This document shows, piece by piece, positions 21,876 to 36,800 of a DNA stretch of 64,000 nt (the stretch's first letter is position 1; each line of letters opens with the position of its first letter). Made by a program: the position numbers and the translations under genes. Under the pieces are notes generated by a model, which made no database searches, was not told the origin of the DNA, and saw only the letters and a list, made by a program, of their open reading frames with translations. Origin of the DNA: Daphnia carinata (taxonomy: Eukaryota > Arthropoda > Branchiopoda > Diplostraca > Daphniidae). The stretch is from the NCBI RefSeq assembly GCF_022539665.2, contig NC_081338.1:6870446-6934445 (forward strand), written 5' to 3'.

Positions 21876-24864
21876 CTTTTTATTTGATTTCTTTTTAGTT
21901 TCCGCTTTATTTTGGTCGTCGATCCGGATGCAACGGCTCTTCTAATTGAACTCCTAAAAAATGGAGAGAGGAAGCACTCAATCACGCTCCATTACCAAAC
22001 CGGAACCCCCAATGATGACGGCCGCTACAAGCCCCCGAAAACGCAATCTGTAAATCAGTAAAAAATAAAATAAAATAAAAAACTAAACAGCAACGATATA
22101 AAATGGTTGTAGACACGCTTCAACGCGACAGTTCTTGAACAAAATTCTCGTTTACTGAAGCAAAGAACCCGATTTGCGTGCGTGAGTAACAAGAAGTGGG
22201 ATCGAGTGAAACGAGATCACCTAAAATACGAGGTTTGCTTCGAAATCAGGAATGAGGAGAACGAAAAAAAAAAAAAAAAAAAAAAAACACACTGACGCAT
22301 GCACTCTCATGGTTTCGTTTACAACGTTCGAAATGGATTCCACGACTGAATTACGTCACTCCCACATACCGGCTGCTTTCCTGCATCCTCTTGATTATAA
22401 TTTGTTTCTCCTTTTTTAATTCCCATATCTGCACTGGCGCCAAAAGGATGTTTATGACTAGATAAGAAATAGCTTTTCTTTTTTTCTTGTCTTGTTGTTG
22501 TTGTTGTTGATAATTTCGGGGTGAAGAGGATCATAAAATTTATTGGCCATATATCTTCGAATTCGCACGTAGCGTGTTGCCATAGTTACTATCTCATTCA
22601 GATGATGCACGTTCTCGACTCGTCTTGACGTAGAAGATTCTCAGACACTTTAGTGATTCGAATGGTACTTTAGAAAATGGATTCGGAATTTCGGTTACGA
22701 CGATTTTGAGCGTACGACTGATTTCAGGAAAGTCATTGACCCTTCTTTCTAAAGACAATGTGCTCGGATGGTTGATCGACTTGTTTACATTCAGTTCTAC
22801 GGTACAGAAGCCGTAGTCAAATGGTTCCCGTTGATAAGCGACGTAGCAGTTTGAAGAATCAAGTAAATAGCTAGATAAATTGAAGATATTCGATACTTGC
22901 ACGCACAGCTAAAAATAATATTGATAGCTAGCCAAGCATTAAACGGTCGTTTCCAAACATAGACGACAAACATCGCAATTCAATTTTATCAAGAACGCTG
23001 CGGTTGGCAATACGTAGTACAGGACGTTTGATCCGTAAATATCGTCGGTTCCATGGAAACTGCAAGTTCCATGGTTACGTGACAATTCGAAGCTTGTTAG
23101 TTTTTAGTACCTCAAATTTTCTTTGTTCTTTTTTTTTTTAAGTGAACGTTTATCACGCAGCATTACGACTTGCACCAAAACAAAAGTAATAGAGAATTGC
23201 GAGAATCTTTGATCCTCAAGGCACGTAGCCCAGACTCGATTAACATGAACAACAAGCTTGCTGAGTTAAACCATCGTAACACGACTTCTTTTTTCGTGTT
23301 TGAGCAACGTGTGGTAACACAGCTTTTTGTGTTGTTTGTGCACGCGTCCAATAAACAAACGAAAGTTAAGTTATCAACAGCGGTTTCTATATCTTTCGTA
23401 AATGCATTCGCATTTTTCCGTCAAGTTGCCCAACAACTTTCTCTCTACCGTTACCGCCATGTGCTGCTGACATTCGTTGGACAAAACGCGACACTTAAGC
23501 TGTTAACTTTCGTCTGATATTTCAACGCAAGCTTCGCCAAACTGAACTACTGAAAAATTTATAATGTTAAAATTGCATCACAGTATTTTGGCTTTGTTCA
23601 AGTAAAACATGTTGCAGTTAATATTACAGTTGTCTGTGTCGTAGGTATCATGCTCAACTGCAGTATTTGATCAATCCAGAATGTTTACCACACACTTGTC
23701 TTATCAATACATGATAATTGAAGAATGCTATGGGCTTGGATAAATTCTGTCGGTGAGGCAGTGGTAAGTGGTCTTGACAGTGGTGGCAAGCATGTTGATG
23801 AGCACATCGACAGTTAGCTGAGAATGGTATGGGAAAACACATGAGTCAACTGTTGATCAAGTAGCCATCAGACAGTAGCTTACACGGTGTGACCACAAGA
23901 GAACTGAGGAAGAAGGAAGGCATCATAATGACGAGAATTTTGGTAAAATCAAACATACCATCAACAGTCCAGCAGGATGAGATGCAGACAAAGAAGCTCC
24001 AAACGTCGAAAGTCGAAACAAGTCAGAATAAACGGTCTTCAGTTTGAAGGAAATGTTAAAATTACTGGGGTAACTCGAGCTGGCGTCAAATTACTCAGTT
24101 TTCCCGAGTGCTTCAGAGGGGAAGGGGAAAGAGAGGTTGGTGGTGGTATTGAACGATGACGGTTCTTGTGGACAGCAAAATTTTGTGAACTCAACAAGGT
24201 GCGATCTTTGGTTAAATCGAGTTTCGACACTCGGATGAGCAATCACAAAACTACCACCTCCCCTTTTTTCGTTGGTGTGTGACTTATTAGCGGTTTTTCC
24301 GACTTCCTCTTTTTTTCTAACAGCCGAAGCAACAACATTCTAAGCCATCTACCGGCAATTAATTTAGACTTCCGACACCTAGCGGCAAATTATTTACCTT
24401 TGTTTAGAAATACGACGTTACGCAGAAAGCAACGTTACGAGAGTTCTGTGTGTTTAACGTAAACAAAGTCATTGGTTTTAAGGCTTAAAAATCACACTTA
24501 AAACATTTCTGTATAAGAATACCATTTTCGTATTATATTTGTCTTAAACATGCGTTGATGTACATAAAAGATATTTTGGCACGTTATGTACAAGCAAAAA
24601 TGTGAGATACTCGAATTCCATTATCGAAACTAACACTATTTCATGAAAAATTAAATCGTCATAAGGCAGAAAAAAAAACAAACAAGCAAACAAACAAATT
24701 TAAAACACCGTTGCCTGCCTGAATACAAAAATGAGCGCAGACAGTGAGTGTTAAAAGAGATCAACCAAATAATGGATTAATATCTCGAGAGTTGCCAAAC
24801 ACAAGTGCAGATTCAACAACAAAATACTTATAATAATAATAGCTTCAATGTCCCATTAGCGAAA
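21876..24864. other. Intergenic DNA between RalGPS and the USP53/54 gene
   Basis: No supported gene. The left end should hold the RalGPS promoter. A 24-base A run lies at 22,264-22,287. CTCF-like motifs lie at 24,342-24,356 and 24,371-24,385. The open frames here (up to 115 codons) have no motifs. Confidence 0.4.
22264..22287. repeat. Poly(A) run
   Basis: Twenty-four A in a row lie in intergenic DNA upstream of RalGPS. No SINE body was recognised next to it. Confidence 0.9.
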
Positions 24865-27800
24865 TCATACTTTGGGCTGGAAACGTTGCATGTAAAACTG
24901 ACAATCGGAGCAATATTGGTAACTGGACGGCACTTGTTTCTTCCCGCACAAACTGCACGGATTATATCCGCCATTATTCGATTGAAGGCCAGCCCCTTGT
25001 GGCTGCGGCTGCCACGGGCCGGATTGTCCCATTTGCTGGGGTCTATTCTGATCCATCGGATGCTGTTGCGGGTAATTTTGTTTAACCGGAGGCTGTTGCA
25101 TCATGTTGTTGTTACTAGCGCCACCGTTTTGCGGCTGAAAACGTCCTCGGGCATGATGCGGATACTGCGGAGGCGGGGCGTAAGATGGCGGTGCTCCAGA
25201 GCTGGACGGAGGCCCAATCCTTTGGCCCATCATGGGTGAAGGTGGAACGCCGTATCCGGCTCGCATTGGCTGCGACGATGATTGTTGGTACTGTTGGTGC
25301 TGCTGTTGATGGTAAGATGGCGTTACTTGCGGGACGTAGTGCTGAGTTGGCTGGAAGACTTGGCTGTTGGCGGGCAATTTTTGATACGGTGGCTGTGGGG
25401 GTCTAGCAGCTAAAGATTGACGATCCACCTCATCCGTTCCGTTAGAGAAATTGGGTGAAACGAGTGGCTGAGCGACGTTCGATTCCGGTCGCTGGCCATC
25501 TTTGACCATCTCCTGCTGGTAAGCGGAGCGGAGGACTCGCTGGAGGATGGGATTGGGGACGTACGTCTCGTCTTGTTCCGTGTCCTCGGCCGTCGAGACC
25601 AAAATGACTTGGTCGCAGAAAGTGACGCTCTTCTTCTTCGTCTGGCCGTCACCCGATCGTCGCTTGCGATCCAGGATACCGGCCGGAGCGGCAGGCGGGA
25701 GAGAGGTGACTTGAACCTTTGGCTGGATTTGGCAGGCCAATGGCTGCGGAGGCTGCGATTGCTGGACACGAGGGGCGTGATCGACGACATCGCTTGAAGT
25801 CACTGGAGAGATCTTCACTTGTTCGAAACGAGAAGCCAGCTTCCGGACAGACTTGTTGATAGTCTCTTCCGGCTGAGTCTCAGCTACGGGCTGGGCTACG
25901 GGCGTCGGTATGGACACGCCCATTTTCTTGTTTTGCAAAGTACTTTGCAGTTCTTTTAACCAACTATTGGCCGGGGCAGTAGTTGTGGATGGAACAGCCG
26001 GAAGCATCGGTGCCATCGGTGGTGGCATATTATTTCCAGCACCGAGGATCTCCTTCCGCTTTCTCTGCAGAGCTGCTAACAATCCACTGGGTTCGTTGTT
26101 TGCTTCTTCTTCTTCTTGTCTGGGAGGTTCGGGATCGCAACTGAGCAATTGCAATTCCTGTGGCGGAGGAGGTGGCGGGAAATCATCACTGGCTTGCCGG
26201 ACGTGCTCGACGACCGGATAAGGCGGAAGCGGATCAAATGGAGCACCGATACCCAAATCACTAAGCGTCCGTTCGTGATGGATGTCGGCGTGCACCGTGA
26301 TTTGACTGTCGGCGTAATTGTCGTATTGCTGTTGCGCCGGTAGAGGCGCTGGAGTCAAATGCGACGTCTTGCGGACGGGCGGAGGAGGAGGTACTTTATT
26401 GGGCCCCATTTGCTGCTGGAAATTGCGGCCCAAACTGGCATGGAAGCTCCTCCGCATCAGCTTGCTCTTCTCTAGATTTGGATTGCCAATGTCTTCCATG
26501 GGTGGAGGTAGGCCCAGTTGTTCGTCCTCCTCCGGGTCCATCACCTGCTGGTCATGGCCGTCTTCGTCGTCGGCTCTGAGGTCGGGCAGACTTCGGTTCT
26601 TCCTCTTGATGAGGCCGCCCATGAGGAGCCTCCGCCGGATTCGGTGCTGTTTCTTGCCGGGCGATTGTCTCGACGAATTGTCGCTCGATCCGTCGCCGTT
26701 CATCACTTCCAGGTCGTCCTGCGCCACGCTGGCCACCGACGGAATGGGCACCGGTTTGCTCTTGTTACGCTCCTCACTTTTGGCCCTCTCGCGCCTCATC
26801 ATGACGCCAGCAAATCCGGCCGAAACGGACCTGCCTTGCCTTTCAACCGGCTGTGGTTGCTGTTCGTCTCGCGAGATGGCGTTGGATGACGTGTCGGCAT
26901 CGCGCAGCATTTCGGCCGCTTTCTTGCCCCTCTTCTTCGGCAGAGTGGCGTAGATTTCAATGTTTTTACCGACGCTGCCGGACTGGATGTTAGACGAAGA
27001 CTGCGCCGGCCCGGCCGCAATCGGAGGCGGGGCCTGAATAGCCGGTGGCGGCTGTTGTCGGCCACTGCGATTCGAATCTCGGCTGCTCTGACGGCTGTGC
27101 CTCGGTTCGTCGATGCTAGGCATCACAGCAACGCCATTGTGATTGGCATTCGATCCATCATAGAATCCGGCTGACTGACTGGCTTGTAAGAGACGCCTGT
27201 GGAGGCTCCTGCCTCGCATGACGCACGTGTTGTGCTTCATCCGGGCAAAGACGAGCGTCTGCGGATTGTTGTAGGGCGCGTCCATGGCGGCCCGGCTCCG
27301 CTGTGCCGCCGATTGGCACAAATTGAAAGCGGCTTCGAGGTCGCCTTGCTCCTCTTGGACTCGAGATCGTTCCAGCAGGTGGTCCGCCTCGAGGCAGAGT
27401 CGCTCGCATTCGTCGGCTCCGCCAGCATCAGCCGGTGGGTACGGCCCAGGGACTCTGGTCTGCCATCTGTTGTTTCCGCCCTCGGGTATCTGTGATAACT
27501 TTTAAAGAGAAAGATCGAGCCGACAGGTTAACATCTTTATAGCTGCATTTTTAATCATTTCGTTATGTACGCTCAATTTATGTTCTTTCTACCTGGAGAG
27601 TGTGTTTCAAACTCTGCTGCAGCGGGTAACTGTCGTTGGACGATAACGAATACGAATCGTATCCAGGATCGCCGTGAAATGCGCCCAGGTGTTGCGGCAA
27701 TGAGTTCGGGTCGCCCGGTTTCGATGGTGAACTGTTCGTCGAACTGCTACTTTGCGGCCTACAATTGAATGCAATATTAACATAATGTTTTTAATGATGT

Positions 27801-30800
27801 TTTTTATTAGTTTTTTTTTACCTTTGATTTCTGTTCATCATGTACAGGTAAGGATTATCCATAGACGTGCTGGATGATGAAGAGGCGCTGTTTCGATCGC
27901 CACTCCAATTGCCAGAGTCCCTCGATCGTGGCATATTAGCGCCCGGGAGCATGGCGATTTTCAAATCGGGATCCGAAGCCGGTAAGGCGGATTGTTGCTG
28001 GGCGCGCAGAATGGATTCGACCGTTTGCCTCTGGATGTAGACGGGCTCGTGGAAAACTTCGTCGGGTTGATGGAAGATGCCCTCCAGATCGGATATGTTT
28101 TGATAATCTCGGAAGTCTTGTTGTTGTTGAGGTAACGGAGCCGGGCGTCTGTTCAACGAATGTTGGATGAGTTCCATGTTGGGCGTGATGGCCCTCCGGA
28201 CATTGTAATTCTGCGGCTGTTGTTGCTGCACTGGCATTGGATTGGGCGTGATGCTCCTCGGCCTGGACAGCGATCCGTACTGATGAGGCCGTGGCTTGGC
28301 TCCAACGGGCGTGATGGCGGATGGAGCCGTGGCTGTGGGTACGGCGGTGCCTTCCGGATCGGCGTAGAGGAGCAAAAGAGGCTGAAAATGTCCCCTGCGG
28401 CACTTGTCGACGACGTGCTGCCAATCGGGCCCCACCTCGCTGACGGACGCGTCGTCAAAGTAGATCCACAGCTGGAGTTTCGTGTGGAAGAAGAAGGTGG
28501 AGTAGTGTTTGCCGTAGTAAGTGACGACGCCCACAAGACGGTGGGTCGTCATCTCGGCCCATCGCGAGTCCGTCACCGATTGGAAAACGTCCCTCAACTG
28601 GAGACTGGTGCCGACCAGAGCAAAGACGGACATGATGTGGTCCAGTTGCGGTCGCTCAGAGTCCCAGACGATGCCGACCGAGACGATTTGCGGACGGTTC
28701 GTCAACGTCCGGCAAATTTGAATTTGAGCGCCGCAAGCGCTGGGGCAGTCTCGGATGTCGCCCATACCTCCGGCCTGTTTCAGCAGACGGCCAAAGAGGC
28801 CGGCCGGTGACCCCGTCTCCGATATATTGGCCGGCTGGCGTGCCTGTGACGTCAGAGCCGACGCCGAGACGTAATGCACCATCTGTTTAGGATAAAATTG
28901 GATGCTGTTAAAATATATCGGTTCATTGTGTTCGTTTGTCTCTCATCGATTCCACAATTAAGCTAATGAGATTGTTCGTTAGTCGATAGCCCTTAATGCC
29001 ATTTGGATTCAAAAATGAGCGATAATGAGCGGGACTGAATAGACAATTATTTTGATATTTGATTTAAATAATTACGAGGCTAACCTGGGTGAAGGGTAAA
29101 GGCTCGGATGTGGCGCCGCAAGCGGCGCAGACGGACTGTTCCACCAATGTCATGGCGAACCGCTGATGAGGGATGCAGTGGCCGGCCGCGCACTGATCCT
29201 CGGCCTCGTTGCTGGCCAAATGGAAATGGATTCGCAGTAAAATGTTTTCCTATTTAAATTGTTTTTGTTTTTTTTTGCATGAGAATGTGTTTTAAAATAA
29301 GAAGATGATGTGAGAAAAAAAAAAAATTACAAAGCATTCGGCCGCGTCGTCCATGAAACCGAGCTGGAATCGTTGCTGGTTGAGAAATGTTTCGGCCAGT
29401 GCCCGTCGGAGCGCGTCCGGCGGCAGAGCCGATTCATGGCTGTACTGCAATTGGGCAAACAATTCCTATAAATTGAGAGATTTTATTTTAAATATATATC
29501 TTAAATCATTTGTGTGAAGAAATATGGATTATGAATCGATTGCGTAAGGACGATCGTGATTGCGGTCTGCGCATTCGAAGATGACACACCGATCGTAACC
29601 ATAAATCTCATTTTTTGTTCCTTGGTTTTCCATTGTTTCCTCCTCCCCTCTCGAAATGTATCGAGAAATACACAAGATGGATATAAGAAGAAAAGACATG
29701 CATTAAAGGCTGATTAACAGCGTGACTCGAAGTAGGAGGGCAGGATGGGATCGATTACAAGAATTGCCAAGTCAAGAGACGTGATATCGTGAGCTTCGTG
29801 AATCACGATCGGTAACGCACAGCAGATGCAAATGAGAGAAACATATCCCATTACTCTTTCTCTCCCTTTTTTTAAAAGAGAGAGGGAAATTATACGTTTT
29901 GGGGAGGACGGCAGATGATTTCATCTGTCCAATGGCAGTAGATTGTCCAGTATATTTTAGTATCGGGCTTACAAATTACAAATGATCATCTTTTTTAAAA
30001 ATATCGTATTTTTGAAGCTTAAAATTCGCTGCCAGGTGAATAGAAAAGAGGCCAACAACCCGCGTGTCTCTTAATGCATTTTTAAGAGGAAGGATGTGTT
30101 TTTCGTGCCAAGAGTGAACGATCGAATCTGTTCGCAGCCGCTGGCATTCAACAATTTTTTATACTTCAACTCTTTTTTTTTTTTTTGACCGAAAAAAAAA
30201 ACTTGTAATTCAGAGCGGCTTTTCAACATTCCAAACAGCGAGAAAAAACGAATCGGCATCATTGTTATGATTACGATTGTTTGTCCCGCGGGCTGAAACC
30301 GTTTAAAACAACACACCTCTCGGCGCACTGGCTAACTTTTTTTTTTACTATTATTTCTTTTAAAAAGAAAAAAAGATGATACGTGAAACAGACGGCCGAA
30401 AACATCGTTCATTCTTTTTTTTTATGAGGGTTTTTTTTTTTTTTAGCGGGAGTCATTTGGAAGCAGAAGCCAAACCCACCGCAAGAGAGGAACAAAAAAT
30501 TCTTTGAACGGGAAAGAGATTGCATCTTTTAAAAAAAACTACAAAGAAAATAAAATATACAAAAAAAAGTATGGAGTTTTAAACATACCTTGAGGGCGCA
30601 AAAGATGCACGATTCGCCGAGGCAAGCGTGACCGGTCAGGTCGCGGAAACTCCGTCGGAAAATATCCAAATGCCACAAAACCTAAAGTACAAAAAAAAAA
30701 AAAAAAAACGAATTATTGAAGTTCAAATCTTTTGAAATGAAACGTAACGGGAGAAGTCGAAAATGATAAGGTATAATCAATCCGTTAAGGAAAGGACACG

Positions 30801-33800
30801 GTCAGAAAATGATGACGTAACCGCAAGGCGAGACGTCGTAATGTGTGGTGATTTTTTTCCCGATTGTTTTTTACGCTCACGAAGAGACCAAGTTCCAGTC
30901 GAGTGACCGCAACACGAGCACTCAACCAAAATAGGCCCTTATTCCCCACCAACATTGCGGGGCCCCGTTTACCACCGCACGTGCGGATAGTCAACGTACC
31001 GGAAATTAAAACAAAAATCACGACCGTCCACACACACAGACCGCAAATAGTCGTTAGTTTTTATGGCTGCTAGCTATCATCGCAAAGAATAACTCTTTCT
31101 AAATTTTCGTTAAATATAAAAAGAACAGCATTTTTCTTTAATGGCTGTTTGATAAATCAGAGAGAAGATCTCCTGCTGTGAAAGAGGGTGTCTCGTCTGT
31201 CCCATTGTAATTCAGCTCACTACATTCCTGAAAGAGGCAAAGTTCTCACGGATCATCTTGCTGGACAAAAAAGAAAGAAGCTTACATACACACACGTTAT
31301 CTGATTGCAGACGGGAATTCCAGGCGGTCAGCATCTACCGCGAAATACGGAATCATCAAAGACGTAGGGGCGTCAAAGGAATGCGATCCTACGTACGCGA
31401 TAATGGCGCACAGGATGATGCCACAAGAGCACGTAGATACAAACAATGTCTATAATATCTCTCCCCTCCGCCTCCCTCGGGCGTTTCAAAAGAGGACCCG
31501 TTCTTTTGGAAATGGTTTTTAAACATTCCAAGAGCTCCTCCCCAGGTTCAATTCATCGTGTTCCAGGGTTTTTGTGATCTGCGTACCAAATGGTAGCGCA
31601 GCTGCTACGTTTTTTTGCGGTAGAAAAATAATATCAGCAAAGACGCGTGAGAGGATCGATGTGCGGGAATGAAGAAAAAGGTCTTTGGGGGTAAAGCTTA
31701 AAGAAAAAAAGGGGGGGGGGGGCGTTAAGAGGTCGCAAAGGTCGTTACTACAAGAAAAGCGGGAAGATGAAAACCTTCCGATTCCCACCGATATTTCTCA
31801 CGCTCTTTTTCTTTTCCGCGGTATATTATGTATTTTATTTAAAAATTTTTTTTTAATATCTTCATTTTTTTTTCCCTAAGAACTTTTATTTTTCTAATTT
31901 GAAATTCTGGATGATGTCACAGAATTTTTATTTCGCTATTTTCTTGTGTTCGGAGGACTGGAATATTCAAATGGATACAATTAACCTCTGCGATCGTTTT
32001 AGAGAGAGAGTACCGTGACTCTTATCATTCGGTAAAATGGCTTTTAATAGAAGACAGGTCATTGAGATCGTATAAGCTCGTGTAAACGCCGATTCCCCAT
32101 CGAATAATCGATGTTCGATTCAGCCAATTCACCGTTCACGGACGTCAATCTTCCGGTTTAAAAAATAAAATTATTCCTTTCCCGTTATGAAAAAATTTCA
32201 AAAGGAGGGAAAACTGTTGGTCTCCTCCCCCTTCCAAAAAAATTGTCCCACCCCTCAATGACAGTGAATAAGAGATATACGCAGCACATTATAATCACGC
32301 TTCATCCGTCATAGTGCACACAAAAACACGTTGGACATGCTGGGAACTAAAAGGAAAATTTCTTATATATGGGAATTCGGGCCGGAAGAAGCATCCCTAT
32401 CATCATAGGATGTTTTTGATATTTACAGACGAACGAGGGACAATGAGAGAAGGACAGGTAAGAGAGAGAGAGAGTCATGTGGAACTAAACTGGGCGCCAT
32501 GATGGAATGATGAGGAGGGGGGAAATCGTATAAGGAAGATATTTCTTTTGTAATTATTCCCCCCCCCTCTCTTTCCACAATTTTATAATAGTAAATCGAA
32601 TCGCAATAGAGGAGCAGGTCCCATTCATCACTTGGTTAGACTAGAAAGTGTTTTTTTTTTTTTTAAATAAAACGATTGCTGAATGTTTTACACGCCAACT
32701 TGTGAACGCAGCGTTTTAAACAGAATGGGACGAGCTTTCGAAATCACGAAACCGTGAAAATTCGGGAAACACATTTTTGACGGCGTCATTTGTATAATAG
32801 TTTTTTTTTTTATAAAACAAAACAAAACGTCTGCTGAAAAAAAAAAATCGAATGTAAATTCTTTTGTTCCCGTTTTATTCATTCCCGTTCTACCGGTGCG
32901 TAATTCGGTCACGCTGAAATACGACGAAAAGAAGATGATAGAAAAAAAAATGGCTATTTTGAATATATGGTAAAGAGTCGAGTGACGTTGATCCATGAGC
33001 GCGATCAGTAGCTCAAATTTGAACTCATTCAGAACGAAATGAACTGCGCATCAAGCAGGAAAATCAGGTGAACTAGCAGAAGCTCAAACATTTAGGGCAG
33101 GTTTTTCCTGATTATCCACCGAATTTTAAGTGTCATTTATTTTTTGGGGAAGAAAGACGTGTGACCCAGTGAATCAACCAACTCCAGGTCACATAAATCT
33201 ATATATGTACATTTTAGAAATTTTTTTAAGTAGGAAACAAAATGTTTCTTTTTTTGTGTATCCAGGAACGCGTGACGGTTCTGCTTGAAATCGCACTGGA
33301 TTTTTGTGTTAAATTCAATATTCCCTAACCATTCAGACATTGTTTCTTAATACCCCGCTATCAAACTCTCGTTGATTATTCACGGATGATTTCTTCAAAC
33401 TTAATCGTTTTGTTTCTGAATAACGTACAGTGGCCTAACGTTAGCAAATGGGATTCGTTATACAACCGGAAATGTCAAGTACTGCTTCATCCTTTCAACC
33501 CCTCTCATGTTACGTATTTTTTAAAAGAAAAAAGGGGGACATGCACGCAAAGTCTAACGCACGCACCATGTCCAAAATATACAAGAAATCAAACCTTGGT
33601 GACTTGGAAGAGCGGATGTCGTGCTATATTCCTTTCGAGTCTCATTTTTCTTTGAAATATTCAAAATCGCCGTAGATGAACGCGATTTGAAACGTCGTGC
33701 AAGAAACTCCACTGTTTCACGATATGCTCATAGAGTTAAACTAAAAGCGGAATCACGTTGAGGAAAATACACAACACATGATATCGGCGAAAACGAGCGG

Positions 33801-36800
33801 TCGGAACTGATGGAAAGGGGCACTAGGTTCACCAACTAGGCACAACCAAACTGCGGAGAGCCTTCTCCGACGGCCAAAGACAGGGCGGGTGAATTTGAAC
33901 TTGGCCTCAGGGCTAGACTCACTTACGACGGGCTCTGATTGGGCACTGCTCAACAGGGGAAACAAAATGTGTATACAACAAGAAGAAGAAAAAAAAGGTA
34001 TGCCGCCTGCGGGCATTACACCTTTCCTTAACACACCTGGGGACCCCGTCCTATTTAAATCTTTCTCTTTTGCTCTCCCCCTCTCCTCTCGCAACGAGCT
34101 TTGTGTCTGATTGCCCTCTCCATTTTTTTCCCCCATTCCACGAGCTTTCATCCCACCTTTTTTTTTCTTACGTCTTTTCTTTTGAAACGGCAGGAGGGAG
34201 CGCGCGCAAACGTCGTGAGTCACGCAAAGACTCGGTTTCAGCAACTCTTTTCTTTTTTTTTAGCCAACAACTCACACCGCTGATTACAATCATTACAGCT
34301 ACTTAAAAAAAATAATGTTGATTCCGTCGCAATAAATTGCATCGGCCAAAGATGTTCAGCGGCCGATAGTCAACGTGTTTTTTTCCCATTCGTAAATCGC
34401 ACCCAATTTTTTTGTTTTTAAAACAAATTCATACCGAAATTTTCATTATTTCTTTGAAGCCAAGATCCGCCTGTTTGATGGCTGAGATTTTTTTTTTGTC
34501 GACAACTTAATAGACTCTTGTTTTTTTAAAGAAAACCTTTCAAAAATTGACGGCTACATTTTTTTGTTCTATTCGTCGCCGCCATTTTTACTCGAACAAA
34601 AAAATGTGTTTTTTCCATCATCAGATTGCCATCAACCCCCCACATGCGTACGGGTAATTCTATATCGTTTGGAACGAGTCGAAAACAATAGAATCTTTCT
34701 TTCACCTGTATACACTGGCGTCTCTTTCGAGAGAAAAAAAAAAGATCCGCTCATCAGATAATTTAAAAAAAAAAGAAAAATACATTTTTCGAGTTAGCGC
34801 GCGCGATATTCAAAAAATGGCTGATTTATTGACAAGACGGTGATAAAAATCGTATAGGCTGGAATATAGATTTCCATTTTTTTTTTTTGTTATCGCTGTT
34901 GGTCTTAACGTAATCACGCTCGCGGAATCGATGATGCTGGTTAAATCCATTTAAGGTAAGATAATTAAATTTTAGAGAAGGGTTGAAACAAAAGGGGATA
35001 TAGGAAAAAACTGAATGCGCGTTGTATAAGGTAAAAAGCGATTTCGATTCGAAAAATGCTCTAGGTGGCGACCGAAAACCCCCTCAGGAGCAACTAACTG
35101 TCGGTCGTGACGAGCCTTTGCGTGGCCAAAGACTTTGAAACTCGTGCGGATGTGTGCACGGTAATCGAGTTTCCCATTTTCTTTTCGTTTTTTTTGTTGT
35201 TGTTGTTGTTTCTATGTGTCTGCAACTTGTGACTGAATGAGAGAAAGTCCTCCCCTCAAAGAAAAACACGTCGGCCTTAATGACATTACGATGACAATGT
35301 CTTTTCTTTCAATGGCCCATCGTCTTCTTGGGCAGATGTCCAACACTGACGGGCAGCTGAAATTTTTTTTAAGGAGTTTTGTTCAAGTTCAACAGGTCAT
35401 CGTCTTTATTCTATTTACGTAGCTGGGATAAAGAAAGAGTGTAGGTGAAATAGGAAACGCGTATTCTGCAAATGGCGGTAGTTACAATAGACGCACGCCG
35501 TCGTGTTGAAAAGGAATCAACAAAAGGTGAAGAGAAGAAGAAGACGAGAAAAGAAAGGAGCGTGTGCCAGATGTCCATTTTAGACATTCGGAGACTTATG
35601 ATGTCCCTTTTATCAACTCGTGTGCCTATGTATATATTCCTACCCTCCTCCTTGGGCTAATAAGAGAAAATGGACGCCGGAGACCAGAAGGTCTGCCATC
35701 CTTGCGGGCTTGTTATTCTTTTCTTAGAGGGAGTTTAAAAAAAAAAGAAGAGAGAGACTCTGAAAATAACCCCCTCATCTTGATGGCGCGAGCGCGCACC
35801 ATCTTGTACTCGTCGTGTGGTCCCTACTCAATCCCCCCCCCCCGATCCAATTACAGGTGGAACAAACACACACGTTCACCCTCTGTTCTTTTGATTATTG
35901 CTTTTATTATTTTTTTTTGTTTTGAAAAGGGTCGCAGGTACCGATCAATTTTAGATACGCACCTCCATTTGTGTCTTACGGTGATATCGAGGTCAAAACA
36001 ATCATCATCTAGACGGCCCATTTTGGCTAGACTTCTACGCAGACGGGGATGGAAAGATTTTCAGGTGAGATGGAAAAGATTTTGTATGTTGACCGCTAGA
36101 TGGCGGTAGAAACCGTGAGCTTTTCCCACCTTTTGTGAACGCACATAAAAAGGGAAAACGATCAGTTGGTCGCGCCCGGTTAGTTTTACCTGTAACCCCT
36201 CCCACTTAACCTTCTACTTCCATTTTTGGAGGTACAAAATTCTTCAGGCTATTTTATAGTAAGTCGTAGTAAAAAGAAAAACGAGAAAAAGGAGGGGAGA
36301 ATTTTTTTTTATAGTTTGACAGCTTCAAAATGCAAGCCATCTAGCGGTAGCGTCATATAACTACGCATGAATTTCCTATGTTGATGGCATCTATCAAACC
36401 CATCCGACATTACGGCTAGAAAACGAAGGCATCAAGTCACATCAAACAAAAGACCAGACATCCCACCTCCCACCTTGAACCACCGAGCAATACAAAAACA
36501 ACTTTTCTATTACAAAAAAAAAAAAAACAGAAAGAAAGAAAAAAAAAAGAATAAAGAAAATAAAAAATCCACCCAAACGCACCAAGACAAAACCATCTGT
36601 TAAAAAAAAAAAAACGCGGAACTTTTTTTTTTACGACAATCTCTTCTAAAGACATCATTTCTTTATCTTTTCATCTGTTTAGAAAAAAACAAACTATAGT
36701 TTTTTTTTTCTTCTGTCTTTGTTTATGCATGTGTGTGTTTTTTTTTTTCGGGTAAACTAGCAGTTAAAAAGAAAGAAAGGTTCTGGCACTTTAAAAGGCG

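Noticed and set aside
26318-26953. 211-codon plus-strand frame rich in Ser, Gly and Cys
   Set aside because: It is antisense to the large last exon of the USP53/54 gene, which is clearly the real reading.
33753-34244. 163-codon minus-strand frame
   Set aside because: It is Lys/Glu/Gly-rich over A/G-rich DNA, with no motif, inside the USP53/54 first intron.
35564-36109. 181-codon open frame on the plus strand in the USP53/54 intron
   Set aside because: Low-complexity and basic, opposite to the host gene, and without motifs; it overlaps a CTCF-like site and homopolymer runs.
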